A stretch of DNA of 64,000 nt from Eublepharis macularius (lineage: Eukaryota; Chordata; Lepidosauria; Squamata; Eublepharidae): NCBI RefSeq assembly GCF_028583425.1, contig NC_072795.1:12609001-12673000 (forward strand), read 5' to 3'. Position numbers and translations under genes: made by a program. Below, in pieces: positions 9,959 through 20,033 of the stretch (within the stretch, counting starts at the first letter, position 1; every line of letters begins with the position of its first letter). The notes under the pieces are model-generated. The model searched no databases, had not been told where the DNA came from, and was given only the letters and a program-made list of their open reading frames with translations.

Positions 9959-10222
9959 GTTTATTCCCAAATGATAGGTAGACAGAACTAGCCAGCCTAC
10001 ATTGTCCAGCAGGGGACAAAGGAAATCACTTTGCTTGCATAGGCTGGCTCCCCTGGCAGGAAGGCTGGACTGAGAAGATGGGAGAGGAATCAGGCAGAGA
10101 ACCAGGCGTTGCTCCCTTCTGACTTACGTCCCAATTGGAAGAAGGAAATCCACCCCGGACATGCAGTTCCCATTGAAATTAACTGAAATAATGATCGAGT
10201 TGACTTCCTAATCTTTAATTCT
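9959..10222. other. Unassigned sequence
   Basis: No repeat or gene recognised. Confidence 0.35.
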
Positions 10223-10431
10223 AGCATTAAAGAATCTGGTTCAAGCTTTTGAACAGCAAATAGAATGCAAATAAGTACTCAGCATGCTTACAAAGAAAAA
10301 TCAAGTAGACGCCGTAGACGCTATGTGCTCACTGGGAACTGGGATAGAGTGATTTGCTATGGATGGAGGGGTGCGTGTGAGATTTGCATTCTATCTGCTG
10401 TTCAAAAGCTTGAACAAGATTCCTTAATACT
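10223..10431. repeat. Inverted repeat with octamer motifs
   Basis: 50-bp arms at 10223-10272 and 10381-10431 are about 90% complementary (GTTCAAGCTTTTGAACAGCA in one, TGCTGTTCAAAAGCTTGAAC in the other). Each carries an ATGCAAAT octamer at its inner end. The 108-bp loop contains GACGCCGTAGACGC. It may be a MITE, but no TSD was found. Confidence 0.65.
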
Positions 10432-10440
10432 TCAAACTGA

Positions 10441-10660
10441 GAGCTAAGCTACAAGAGACGAATTACACGAGGAAGAGCACGTGAAGGGAGTGACAATGTT
10501 AGCCGGGAAGCTGAGTTTTAAAAGAGATTGGAAGGCCTTGTTAATTTCCCCTCTCTACAGAGCCAGGGAGATGACTGCTCAGAGGGTTTGTTAATTTCCT
10601 CTTTGCCTCCCAAAGGCTTTGTCAGTTTCACCTCCCCTTCACGCAGGATGTGCGTGAGTT
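10441..10660 (+). mobile_element. Single arm of the long snapback MITE
   Basis: Starts GAGCTAAGCTACAAGAGACG and follows the left arm of the 4173-4546 element, including CTCTCTACAGAGCCAGGGAG and TTTCACCTCCCC. The second arm is missing. Confidence 0.75.
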
Positions 10661-11884
10661 CACTGTAACGTGTGAACTGGGCTACTGTTTAGGGTTGATG
10701 CAAACAGTTGGGTTTGCTTTAGCCTTGCTCAGAGTAGACCACTCAGCAGCAGTCCGGTAGCCTAAGCAGATGCCAGGAGAACCATGCATTCCTATTGAGA
10801 ACAACCAGTGCTTGGCCCTGCTGTGCCGGCGCACATTCATCCATCTCAGCTGAGATAAGGAATGAGAGCAGACTCTGAAGCTTGTGGCCTCTGGGGTGTG
10901 TGTGCGTGTACCAGCCCACTAGGAACTAGACCGTCATCATCTTTGGGCATCTTCCAACACCTGATCTTTAACTTGCACACCCGGAGCAGTGAGCCAGCAG
11001 CCTCAGTTGGATATTTTACGATTGCCGATTGCTGGTATCTCTTTGCATCAAGAGTTCCGTCATGGCTGTTAGCAGGAGGCGCCTGCCACGATCTAGTTTA
11101 GATGAGCCCGCCTAGTTTGTTGCCTCTTTCCCAGGTGAGAACTGCAAACAAAACAAAAGATGCTTCACCCCGGAGGCAACAGTCACGTTAATTGGTAGGT
11201 TTTGTAGTCTTATGAGCTTCTGGTTATGCGGTTGCACGGGGGACGAGAAGGAAGGAATCGCATCAATCATCATTCCAGCGGGAAGGTACGGGGAGGGCGG
11301 TTCAACAACCGGCAGCATACAAGGCAATGAGATTAGACGCCTGCCTTTCCATTAAGGAGTGATGGGACTCCCATACTGCCACTGCGCCTGACAGCGGGGG
11401 ATATGCCACCATGTTTCCGTACAGTCGTGAACCCACCAGCTTGCAACCTCACGCTGCAAATCAGGCTTGCGATTTACCAAGCCAAGCAACTCATCAGCCA
11501 TGCGGTGAAGTCTGTGAGATGCTTGACAATCCACTTGTTTTTGCACTTACGAGCATGCGGCAAAACCTCTGAGATCCGGGTGGGCTGCCATTGCCTGAGT
11601 GGTGCCCCGGTTGTGCAGGGCTCCTGCCCTATGACTGTTGGGGTTTTTTTACGTTTCAGAAGGTGCCAGTTCCACAACATTCCTCCTCGGGTCTGCCTGT
11701 CTGCACTTCCTGCTCTAACGTGCAGGTTGACTGGGTGCCAGCACACCCCCGGATGCCAGGTGGAGCCCAGCCCCACAACCACGCTAGCAAGAGTGTTGGT
11801 TTGTAAATCGGATCCCGTAGCTCAGCTGTGCATCGGCACATGGGGGCTGCACACTGTATGTCAGAATTATGTAGATTTGTAGAC
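10661..11884. other. Unassigned unique block
   Basis: 1.2 kb without a recognised repeat. The 159-codon frame at 11403-11882 and its opposite-strand shadows show no domain. The block is worth testing for conservation because repeat-free stretches are uncommon in this window. Confidence 0.35.
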
Positions 11885-12150
11885 GAGTTCTTTGCAGCCA
11901 GGTTGGTCTAAAAATAAATCCAAAAAGGCAAAGCAGTGTCCATGTAATACCTTTATTAGGACTAAACCAATGATAGATAATGGTGTGTAAGCTTTGATCA
12001 ACTTAATGACATATAACATTGTGAAAGTTTTTGAGTTCCCCTGAAATGAATTCCTTTCCTGATGAAGAGTTCTGGGGAACTCGAAAGCTTGTGTTCTGTT
12101 ATATGTCACTTGGTTAGTCCTAGTAAAGGTATTATATAAATAGTGTGTTA
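11885..12150 (+). mobile_element. PLE-like family C inverted element
   Basis: Arm fragments AATACCTTTATTAGGACTAA and GTCCTAGTAAAGGTATTAT lie in opposite orientation. On the plus strand CTGATGA (12059-12065), the hairpin GAGUUC-UGGG-GAACUC and GAAA (12083-12086) form an intact hammerhead core order. The arm sequence differs from families A and B, but position and layout are the same. A fragment of the family recurs at 37545-37592. Confidence 0.7.
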
Positions 12151-12160
12151 GAGTTCATGT

Positions 12161-12440
12161 TAGGCTTCCCATTTACCTACTAGTGGGGAGGAAAAAATAA
12201 CTTTTGGTGTTTCAACATTATGTCACTTTTGGAGAAAACCCAGAAGTGATGTTACTCTGTTCTAGGAATTGCTGGAAACTCTATGTCTTTGCCATAGAGT
12301 TTCCTGTGATTCCTAGAGAGGTGTGACATCACATCTGAGTTTTTCCTGGAAGTGACATAATGCTGTTGCCCAATGGCACCTCCCATGTCCTCCCCCTCCC
12401 CCAGAGTCCCACCAGTTGCCAGTTGGTGGCTAGAACCCTA
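12161..12440. mobile_element. Snapback hAT-1 relative
   Basis: Begins TAGGCTTCCC and ends AGAACCCTA. Inside, CACTTTTGGAGAAAACCCAG and GAAGTGATGTTAC are mirrored by GTGACATCACATC..CCTGGAAGTGACATAATG. A central hairpin AACTCTATG / CATAGAGTT matches the other copies. Confidence 0.7.
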
Positions 12441-13161
12441 CGCTATGTAGATATGTGCAATTGTGGACACGTTTTTGGAGGTTCCGAGCAATGAGGTGCA
12501 ACTCTAAATTGGGGCAAAGCAGGCCACCATTTCTTCCCAGTTCTGCTTTTCCTTGTGCTAACAGCCGCTTCCCCAGAGTGCTATGACTGCAGGGCGGTAA
12601 CTGCACCTTCCTGAAGGTGACTTCGTAGGGAACGTTTTCGAACATCTGGAGGGCAGTAGAAGTTAAGCTGCCCAGCATCACTGGGGGTTTGCTCTGGTCC
12701 TGCACAGATGTTTCCCTTACAGCTGGGCCAGCCGTTTATTCAAGGAGCAGAAAGACGCTGTTCAGCAAACCTAGATGGTCTGTCTTTGTGCAGCCAACCA
12801 TGCATGGTGCCGCCTGGTCTCGGGTCCAGGTGCCCATGGCAGGCAAGGGATTGATGGAGATCGGGGCATCGGACTACTGTCCCAGAGGCCTGTAGGCTCA
12901 GATTCTAAAGGGGTTCAGTCTGCTGTGTGCCAAAAGAGGGACTGGATCCTGACTTTGGTGGCAAACAATGCTACGGGTTAAGCTTGCTTCAAAAACAACC
13001 ATTGAAAAATGAGAATGCTTAGGAAGATGATCGGGCCTTGGGTGTCCAGTGGCTTTGTGCTGATCTCTCCAGAAGGCCAGATCAGAGTGAGAGAAACTGA
13101 TGCTACTTTTGCCCAACACAATTGTGGTACGGTTGGCTTAGTGGGTGTAGGGTCCCAGGCC
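12441..13161. other. Unassigned sequence
   Basis: No repeat recognised. Frames below 95 codons only. Confidence 0.35.
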
Positions 13162-13483
13162 TAGGCTTGCCAGGCCTGCCTGCTGCTGCCTGGAGTCGTT
13201 CCAGGAGAAAAATCAAATAATAAACAGTGACATCACTGGCATTGTTATGTCACTTCTGGGTATAACCCAGAACCCTGAAATGACAGAGTATCTCTAGGAA
13301 TCTCGAGCAACTCTGGTTTTACCACAGAGTTTTCGGCAATTCCTAGAGATACCCTCTGTCACCTGCAGGTTTTACCCCCGAAGTGTCATAGTGATGTTGG
13401 CAATGTCACTGATGTCCCACATGCACACTCTTGTCCCTGCCCCAACCCTCCTGCCAGTTGCCAGGCCCAACCTGGCAACCCTA
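13162..13483. mobile_element. Snapback hAT-1 relative
   Basis: TAGGCTTGCCAG to CCTGGCAACCCTA. The inner palindrome has TATGTCACTTCTGGGT on the left and ACCCCCGAAGTGTCATAG on the right. The central CTCTAGGAAT / ATTCCTAGAG and the ACCACAGAGTTTTC loop match the family. Confidence 0.75.
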
Positions 13484-14943
13484 CAAGACCCCAGCTGTCA
13501 TGCACCAGGGCCCAATGTGGCAGAAGCAACTTCTTTGGGCCTCAGAGAGGGGCGGGGCTTGAGCACCACCCTATCCCCCCTCCTCTTCTCTAGCGCTACT
13601 CCCTCCTGAGCTGGGAGCCACAGCTGCTCTGATCTTCCTGGTCTCCTCCTTTTAAAGGCCAAAGCCAGGCCTGGGGCATGCCCAGTGACCTCCCTCTACC
13701 CAGAAGCCCTATGGGGGCATGACCAAGCCTTGTAAAGGACCAATAGTGCCTTCTGAGCCATTTCTGCCCATCATACCCTTTCCCCGCCCCCAGGGTGGAG
13801 CTTCTAAACAGCGGGCTGTCAACCGGCCTCTTAAAGGGCCAGGCACCATAGATCATTACGAGGAGCATCTGCTATCCCTCTGGGTCTGGTAGATACCAGG
13901 CTTGGCAATGTCAGGGGGCAAGAAGGACCGGGGCTGGTGTTGTCTCAGCCACTACGACCCAGCCAGTGGGCCACAGCATTTGTCCTATCCTGCCAATCTC
14001 TGGTGCCTAGACAGGGATGGGAGAAGACTGGGAGGCCTTATCAGATGACAGAGGTGGAGAAGAATGCAAGATGTTGCAATGAATTCCCAGAGAGTGTCCT
14101 GACATTGACAGCTTGAGACAGGCAAGCAATTTTTGATTCTACCCAGCAGATGGGAGTGGTGACATTTGTACCTAGGCAGGTATTTATGAGCGCGCATGCA
14201 CACATGCATAGAGACACAATCACTGCGCTGATAGCTCAGCAGGAAATCCTACACTGGCCTAGGGCAACGCAAGCTGTCACCTGCTGTTTTTCTTTCTTCC
14301 TCTCGCATGTCTCTGATGCCGGAAGAGGAGTAGGTCACGTTCGCATTACTCTTCCTCGCTCCGAGTTGGCTCCACACTGGGTAGGCAGATCACCGAAAGA
14401 AAGGAGGATCCTCAGAAATATGGACTTCTAAGGAGTCTCTTCTGAGAGGTGAGGATGGAACGGTTTTATGGAACAAGTGAGACTTCTGCGGATGTCTGTG
14501 CAGGGAGTTTCTTTTGTGATCTTGCACTGCCATGATCTCGATCACAGCATGGCTGACAGAGTTTGGCAGGACTGGGCAAATATCATGCCTCAGAGGCCAA
14601 CAAGACAATTCTTTGGGTTCAGGAAAATCCCAGATCCCTTCGCCTGACTTGCGCAGAAGGGACCGCATTCTTACTTCAAGGAGGACACCATACTGTCCAG
14701 CTCGCCAGTTAAGATCTTCGCAATCTCTACTCGCTTTGTCCTCACCTGCAGACAGAGGCAGGTCACGTAGAACCGTTGACATGGCTTTTTCAGTGGTGGC
14801 CTCTAACCTTTGAAATACCCCCTTGCATGAGGCTTACCAGGTTCCTACTTGACTGTCATTTAGGTGCCAGGCAAAACATTCTGCCCCAGGCTTTTACCTA
14901 AGGGGTTCCATCTTTTCCAGTTGTTTTTATGATCACCTTCAGT
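13484..14943. other. Unassigned sequence, GC-rich at its start
   Basis: 13490-13900 is GC-rich with repeated CCTTTTAAAGG-like stretches. 14290-14830 holds opposed frames of 93-130 codons without recognisable domains. I see no splice-bounded coding pattern. Confidence 0.35.
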
Positions 14944-15035
14944 CTGGGGAGGGGCTGTAGCTCAGTGGACGAACATCTGCTTGGCATGCAGAAGGTTCCA
15001 AGTTCAATCCCCAGCATCTCCAGTTAAGGATCAGG

Positions 15036-15488
15036 CCATGGTGGTGGAGACTGCTGTCAAGTCATAGCTGACATGGTGGTGGAGAGTGCCATCAAGTCAT
15101 AGCTTGATGGCACTCTTGATGGCAAGAGACTAAGAGCGGGACCACAAGTGACGCCTGACACAGGTTGGACACTTGCCAGCTTCCCTCAAGTTTTGATGGG
15201 AAATGTAGGCAGCTTGGCGGAATGTTGGACAAGTGACAGTTGAAAAGTCCACTGGACAGCAGTCGGAGAGCCAAGCTGCAAGACCGGGACGCCTACATTT
15301 CCCATCAAAACTTGAGGGAAGCTGACAAGTGTTCAACCTGTGTCAGGTGTCACTTGTGGTCCCGCTCTAAGAGAGTCTCAGGTCTGGTCTTCCTTGGAGG
15401 TCTCCCATCCAATTACTAGCCAAGGCCGACCCTACTTAGCTTCTGAGATCTGATGAGATCAGGCTCACCTGGGCTATCCAAGTCAGGG
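15036..15488 (-). mobile_element. 5S rRNA-derived SINE inside a tRNA SINE
   Basis: A reverse 5S-head SINE (CTTAGCTTCTGAGATCTGAT near its right end) with an 11-bp TSD TAAGGATCAGG on both sides. Its tail region (CATCAAGTCATAGCT) is partly duplicated at 15055-15120. It is interrupted by the MITE at 15134-15367. Confidence 0.85.
15134..15367. mobile_element. Snapback MITE, 3-bp TSD TAA
   Basis: Ends GAGCGGGACCACAAGTGAC and its complement. The inverted repeat extends about 78 bp (through TTTTGATGGGAAATGTAGGC). It is flanked by TAA at 15131-15133 and 15368-15370. It is the innermost, and so the youngest, of three nested insertions. Confidence 0.8.
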
Positions 15489-15569
15489 TAAGGATCAGGT
15501 TATAAGTAGTAGGCAACACTGCCAGTAGGCAACACTGACTTCGATGGACCAATTCCATGTACTTGTTCA

Positions 15570-15785
15570 ACTTCTAGTCTGTTTTCTGGATACCGTTTTT
15601 GGCTGCTGAATGTTGTTGTTTGATGTTTTTTTTATGCCTCTGGCTTGTTTTTAAGGGCTTGTTTATTACTGATCATTTTAATGCTGCTGCTGCTGCTGTT
15701 ATTATTATTTTGTATTGTTTTTACTTTGGGAACCACCCTGAGAAAGGCCTTGGAAAGGCGGCGTCTAAATTTGTTCAGTGAATAA
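15570..15785 (+). mobile_element. L2-like LINE 3' tail
   Basis: TTGGGAACCACCCTGAGAAAG and GGAAAGGCGGCGTCTAAATT match the L2-like 3' end (CCGCCCTGAG..GGCGG.ATAAAT). A (CTG)n/(TTA)n stretch at 15680-15710 lies inside. Confidence 0.6.
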
Positions 15786-16266
15786 GGGTGCCGCGCAAGA
15801 GGGACAAGAGTCTCTGGGCTCAAGGGGAGGCTTCCAGCCCTTGGCTCATGCGACGCCTCCTCTGCCGAGTCCGCCAAGGACAAGGAGCCGACCTGTGTTG
15901 CAATTTCCAATAACTACAGTGAGCTCAGGGGCCAGAACAGCCGGCCCATCAGTCGGACCCCATTAACACTCGGCCTGGGTGTTGATTGCATCTTCTCATT
16001 TGCACGGCTGGGCTTGCCATGGACAGCATCCTGGGGAACTGGGGTGTTCAGGTGGGCTCTCCGGCTGTCCAATGCTGTAGCCTCATTGTCTATCCAAGTA
16101 CCTCGGAAGGGCCAGGAGGGAGGCAGATTTCTCAATGGGTGTATGCATAACAGGTGGGTGTCTTTCAAGCCCTCCCTGAAACTCTCCTTTGTGAAGTCTC
16201 TGTTTCAAGGTGGTCTGTTCTGCAGTTTTGCTCCTCGAGGCATTTCTGAAGAAGGCCGTCTCCTAT
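15786..16266. other. Unassigned sequence
   Basis: No repeat recognised. Frames of about 60-110 codons on both strands have no recognisable domain. Confidence 0.35.
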
Positions 16267-16274
16267 ACCCAGCA

Positions 16275-16495
16275 GGTGGTGGAGAGTGCCGTCAAGTCAT
16301 TGCTAACTTATGGCAACCCTGGAGGGGGTTTCAAGGCAAGAGATGAACAGAGGTGTTTTTCCATCGCCTGCCTCTGCAACCCTTCATTGAAAGTCTCCCA
16401 TCCAATTACTAACCAAGGTCGACCCTGCTTAGCTTCCGAGATCTGATGACATCAGGCTCACCTGGGCTATCCAGGGCACTCTCCACCACCATCAC
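16275..16495 (-). mobile_element. 5S rRNA-derived SINE with TSD
   Basis: Reverse 5S head (GCTTAGCTTCCGAGATCTGA). The tail, read in reverse, is GTTGCCATAAGTTAGC then GACTTGACGGCAC, close to the BovB 3' end at about 22055. Flanked by ACCCAGCA (16267-16274 and 16496-16503). Confidence 0.9.
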
Positions 16496-16503
16496 ACCCA
16501 GCA

Positions 16504-16925
16504 AGACACTTTCTCCAGAATCACGATCCTCTTTTGCCTTGTCCCCAAATGGGCACACCTGGACCCGAAAACCCAGTCCTGCTCCCTGAGCTGTCCCAAC
16601 GATTCTCTCCGTCTCCCCTTGCCCTGTTTTCCTAGCTGAGCATCCCGTCCTGGATTTGTTGCTACGATTCGGAAAGGAATTTTAGCTGAACACTGAGCTT
16701 TAACATCATGTTTATAAGCCAGAGGCTGACCTCCTATCAGTTTTTCCTTAACAGGCAGTACGAAGCTGTGGGATGTCTGCACTGCAGGGGACAGTGGAGA
16801 GGTAAAGTTCCTTTTTGATGCTGTTCGAGAAAGCTGGAAAGATAAGGCCTACAGGCTGTTTTTGGAACAATCCCTTAAAATTAAATTAAAGCACTCGTTC
16901 CAAAGGCTCCGCTTGCCCTGGCTGC
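16504..16925. other. Unassigned sequence
   Basis: No repeat or exon recognised. Confidence 0.35.
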
Positions 16926-17370
16926 AGGGTTCTTATCGAGTAAGAGAGTTAGAAAGGATCTTGGAGGTCATCCAGTCCAACCCCCTGCAGAACACAGATA
17001 TACACAGCCGCAACATTGCCGACAGAGGGCAATCCAGCTTCCACTTCAAGACCTCCCTTGAAGGAAAGTCTACCCCTTCCCACGGCAGTCCATTCCACTA
17101 CTGAGCAACCTTTACCGTTCATCTCCTCCTATTTAGCCATCATCGACTTCCTTGTCATTTCCGCCCATTCGTTCCAGTCCTGCCCTCTGGTGCAAGAGCA
17201 AACAAGCCCGCTACATCTTCCGCATGACAGCCCTTCAGATATTTGAAGGCAGCAATCATGTCTCCCTCTATTCTCCTCCTTTCCAAGCCAAACACGCCCA
17301 GCTCTTTTGACCTTTCCTTACAGGGCTTGGATTCCAGAGAGCCCTCGCTGTCCTGGCTGTCCTCTTGCGG
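16926..17370 (-). mobile_element. CR1 LINE fragment, reverse
   Basis: The right part encodes, on the minus strand, a degraded CR1 ORF2 C-terminal segment (ELGVFGLERRRIEGDMIAAF then KYLKGC). The left part is the reverse of a CR1 3' region (GTCATCCAGTCCAACCCCCT). The reading frame is only partly open. Confidence 0.8.
17155..17370 (-). pseudogene. CR1 ORF2 C-terminal remnant
   Basis: Minus-strand codons give CKERSKELGVFGLERRRIEG then DMIAAFKYLKGCHAED and LFALAPEGRTGTNGRK. They align by eye with the plus-strand CR1 remnant at 6733-7200 (ERLRALGMFSLEKRRLRGDM, FKYLKGC). The homologous stretch is short and ends before the usual C-terminus. No catalytic residue of the reverse transcriptase is included, so it is inactive. 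Confidence 0.8.
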
Positions 17371-17389
17371 ACCCAGCTGTGGTATGTGG

Positions 17390-17545
17390 ACGTCCTTCTT
17401 TAACTGTGATTCAGTTCCTTTTGTACATGTGATTTTTCCTCCCTGCAAAGCATCCCATCATGCACATGGGAAGAAATTGCATGGTTTCCCCCCAGCATGT
17501 GATTGTGCACAGATCAGCACACATCAGCAGTGCTTTTTTCCCCTA
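17390..17545. repeat. Direct repeat copy 1 of an unnamed 155-bp unit
   Basis: Shares TTCAGTTCCTTTTGTACATG-like sequence, TTTTTCCTCCCTGCAA and CAGCATGTGATTGTGCACA with 18395-18551. Both copies end at CAGTGCTTTTTT. Confidence 0.6.
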
Positions 17546-17550
17546 AATAG

Positions 17551-17637
17551 TAAAGAGTCCAGTAGCACCTTTAAGACTAACCAACTTCATTGTAGCATAA
17601 GCTTTCGAGAACCACAGCTATCTTTGTCAGAGGCATA
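17551..17637 (-). mobile_element. PLE-like family A single arm
   Basis: One arm only (AGTCCAGTAGCACC ... GTAGCATAAGCTTTCGAGA). The minus strand reads CTGACAA, hairpin, CGAAAGC, so the first hammerhead box has one change. Flanks TTTCCCCTAAATAGTAA and TTTCCCCCCATAGTAA suggest a diverged TSD of about 15 bp. Confidence 0.65.
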
Positions 17638-17654
17638 TAGCAATCACAACCTGA

Positions 17655-17925
17655 GTCATTTCCCCCCATAGTAATCATGGCCTGAGTTCGATCCTGGCGG
17701 AAGCCGGGTTCAAATAGCCGGCTCAAGGTTGGCTCAGCCTTCCATCATTCTGAGGTCAGTAAAATGAGTACCCAGTTTCCTGGGGGTAAAGTGTAGGTGA
17801 CTGGGGAAGGCAATGGCAAACCACCCCGTAAAAAGTCTGCCAAGAAAACGTTGTGATGCGATGTCCCCCCATGGGTCAGTAATGACTCAGTGCTTGCACA
17901 GTCTACCCCTTTACTTTTACCTTAA
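17655..17925 (+). mobile_element. Sauria-type tRNA-derived SINE
   Basis: Contains GAGTTCGATCCTGG (B-box-like), GGCTCAGCCTTCCATCATTC, GAGGTCAGTAAAATGAGTAC and GAAGGCAATGGCAAACCACC. It ends in a BovB-like tail (GGGTCAGTAATGACTCAGTG) and CCTTTACTTTT. I recognise this as the Sauria SINE type known from squamates; the 5' end is truncated. Confidence 0.75.
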
Positions 17926-18394
17926 ACAGTAATAAATAGTTCCTACAATTCATCAATGTCCAATAAATAAATTGCAATTTCATAGATAGAATATAATTAA
18001 AGTCATCACCAATTAAAGCTACAACAACCGTTCTTAAAGGAAAAATCCGTGCAGGTTCTCAAGTCTATTCTATGTTGTTGTTCTTGGCAGGTTCGAGAAT
18101 AATATCCCAGCAGGGGCTCCCCTCAGATATCCGAGTAAGTGTTGATCTCAACGAGGTCTATCAACACCATGTAATCAGTTTCTCTTGTGTTTCAGATCAC
18201 AATTCTGCCCATGGGACACCGCTGGCCATGATACCGCCCAACAGACCGCTAGCCCCGCCTGTTTCACGCTTTATGCTTTCTCAAGGGCTGATATCCATGA
18301 ACATGGTTTGTAACGTCTGCCAGTCATCGGATGTACCCAATATCCATGGGTGATGGTGATGGATAAAGTTTCTTTATGATGTTAAGAAGTATAT
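17926..18394. other. Unassigned sequence
   Basis: AT-rich at first; no repeat recognised. TATCCATGGGTGATGGTGAT occurs near 18340. Confidence 0.3.
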
Positions 18395-18541
18395 GGACAT
18401 CCGTCTTAACATGGGATTTAGTTCCTTTTGTCCATGTTATTTTTCCTCCCTGCAAGCATCCCATGTATGACTGATTATGCACATTGGGAGAAATTGTATG
18501 GTTCCCCCCACCCAGCATGTGATTGTGCACACAATCACATC
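18395..18541. repeat. Direct repeat copy 2 of the 155-bp unit
   Basis: Matches 17390-17545 at about 80% by eye, including TTAGTTCCTTTTGTCCATG, TTTTTCCTCCCTGCAA and AGCATGTGATTGTGCACA. Confidence 0.6.
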
Positions 18542-18543
18542 GG

Positions 18544-18702
18544 CAGTGCTTTTTTTCTAAAACAAAGATGTGCCAGTACTTATGATGTTCTCCCCTCTCA
18601 GCCCAGTTCTCAAAACCAAGAGATACCAGAAGTCCATAAAGAGATGCCAGAACTCCGTAAAGAGGTGCCAGATAGCATGTTCCCCCTGAAAAAAAAAGCC
18701 CT
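18544..18702. mobile_element. Probable hAT-2-like MITE
   Basis: CAGTGCTTTTTTTCTAAAAC at the left and CTGAAAAAAAAAGCCCTTCG at the right form imperfect CAG-G-CTTTTTTT ends like hAT-2. The interior repeats 'agagatgccagaactcc'-like units. No TSD is evident. Confidence 0.5.
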
Positions 18703-19061
18703 TCGCATCAGTATTCCTTCTAGTTACTGGACAATGTATGTTCGCCTGAATGCAGCAGCTAAATGCAAAGCTCCTTTGCCATTCTTGTACAGGCCTGAAC
18801 TTGTTAGCGGTGCACAAGAAACTAATTTAGTTCCTCATTCTAAGCCCTCCCTGGCTTGCTGGCATTGTCTTTCCATGAACAAAAAGGAATTTCGATGCTG
18901 TCGTATGCGTAATCGCATGCCGGCCGAAAAAAAGTCTGTTGTTACCAATGCACATGACGACTCTTGTGCCTAGAGGCTTTATTTTGAAACTCTTCCAACC
19001 CTCCTTTCTCTTGACCCCCCTGGGACTGAAGGCAGCTTTCAAGGAAAGACCAAAACCATCA
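18703..19061. other. Unassigned sequence
   Basis: No repeat recognised; part of a 181-codon chance frame (18428-18973) that starts inside a repeat. Confidence 0.3.
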
Positions 19062-19076
19062 CACAGAACAATGAAA

Positions 19077-19296
19077 TCAAAAAGAGTCCAGTAGCACCTT
19101 TAAGACTAACCAATTTTATTGTAGCATAAGCTTTCGAGAATCAAGTTCTCTTCGTCAGATACATGATACAGAACGAAGACGAAGAGAACTTGATTCTCGA
19201 AAGCTTATGCTACAATAAAATTGGTTAGTCTTAAAGGTGCTACTGGACTCTTTTTGATTTTGCTACTACAGACTAACACAGCTAAATCCTCTGGAT
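19077..19296 (+). mobile_element. PLE-like family A element with 15-bp TSD
   Basis: The two arms are nearly perfect inverse copies (GCTACTGGACTC .. CGAAAGCTTATGCTACAATA). A unique tail (GCTACTACAGACTAACACAG and on to TCTGGAT) follows the right arm. It is flanked by the perfect 15-bp duplication CACAGAACAATGAAA (19062-19076 and 19297-19311). On the minus strand CTGACGA (19152-19158) precedes the hairpin GAGAA-CUUGA-UUCUC and GAAA (19132-19135), an intact hammerhead core. On the plus strand the matching box is AAGACGA. Confidence 0.9.
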
Positions 19297-19311
19297 CACA
19301 GAACAATGAAA

Positions 19312-19717
19312 GATCATGCTGTATAAAGCAAAGCTGCAAAAGAAGAGGTGTGTGTGTGTGAGCTGCCCACTTTCGATGCCCTCCTGGATAATTCCCAGTC
19401 CCACTTTAAAAAACCACCAAGATGGGTGCATTTCTCAGGGCAGGAGGAGGACCATTCCACCGTATGGGCACAGTGACAGTAAACACCCTGACGCTAGGCA
19501 GCCACGATTCTCACCTGCGTATCAGAACAGAGAAAAGAAACTCTTACTCATATATTGGGTAAGAGTGTATTGGAACAGCTACGTATGTTGCAAATTGGGG
19601 GTGCTTAGGGTGGAACCAGGAACATCTAAAGGGAAGTTCTCTTATGTCACGACTCACGATGTTGGTCCATCAAGCCTCCAGTTCTCTGCTCTGCCTGCCG
19701 ATGGCTCTTACTCATTA
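19312..19717. other. Unassigned sequence
   Basis: No repeat recognised apart from a short (GT)n at 19347-19360. Confidence 0.3.
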
Positions 19718-19725
19718 CATGTATA

Positions 19726-20025
19726 CAGGGCTTTTTTTCTGGGAAAAGAGGTGGTGGAACTCAGGACAGCACAATGACATCACTTTGGGCCAGCTGGAAC
19801 AAGGGGGGAGTTTTTTAAAGTTTAAATTGCCCTGTGAAAATGGTCACATGGCTGGTGGCCCCACCCCCTGACCTCCAGACAGAGGGGAGTTTAGATTGCC
19901 CTCGCCCAGGGCAATCTGAGCTCCCCTCTGTCTGGAGATGAGGGGGCGGGGCCACCGGCCATGTGACCATTTTCAAGAGGTGCCGGAACTCCGTTCCACC
20001 GCGTTCCTGCTGAAAAAAAGCCCTG
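19726..20025. mobile_element. Palindromic hAT-2 MITE with perfect TSD
   Basis: 300 bp, ends CAGGGCTTTTTTTC / GAAAAAAAGCCCTG. Flanked by the perfect 8-bp duplication CATGTATA (19718-19725 and 20026-20033). The arms contain TGGTCACATGGCTGGTGGCC and the inverse. This is the best copy of the family in the window. Confidence 0.92.
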
Positions 20026-20033
20026 CATGTATA

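Larger units (their letters stand above)
14944..15563 (+). mobile_element. tRNA-Ala SINE split by a nested insertion
   Basis: The head GGGGCTGTAGCTCAGTGG ... TTGGCATGCAGAAGG ... GTTCAATCCCC ends at TAAGGATCAGG (15025-15035). It resumes after the duplicate of those 11 bases at 15489-15499 with the SINE tail (CACTGACTTCGATGGACC). The interruption is a 5S SINE that itself carries a MITE. Confidence 0.85.

Noticed and set aside
18428..18973. 181-codon frame
   Set aside because: It begins in the 155-bp direct repeat and crosses a hAT-like MITE, so it is not a single coding unit.
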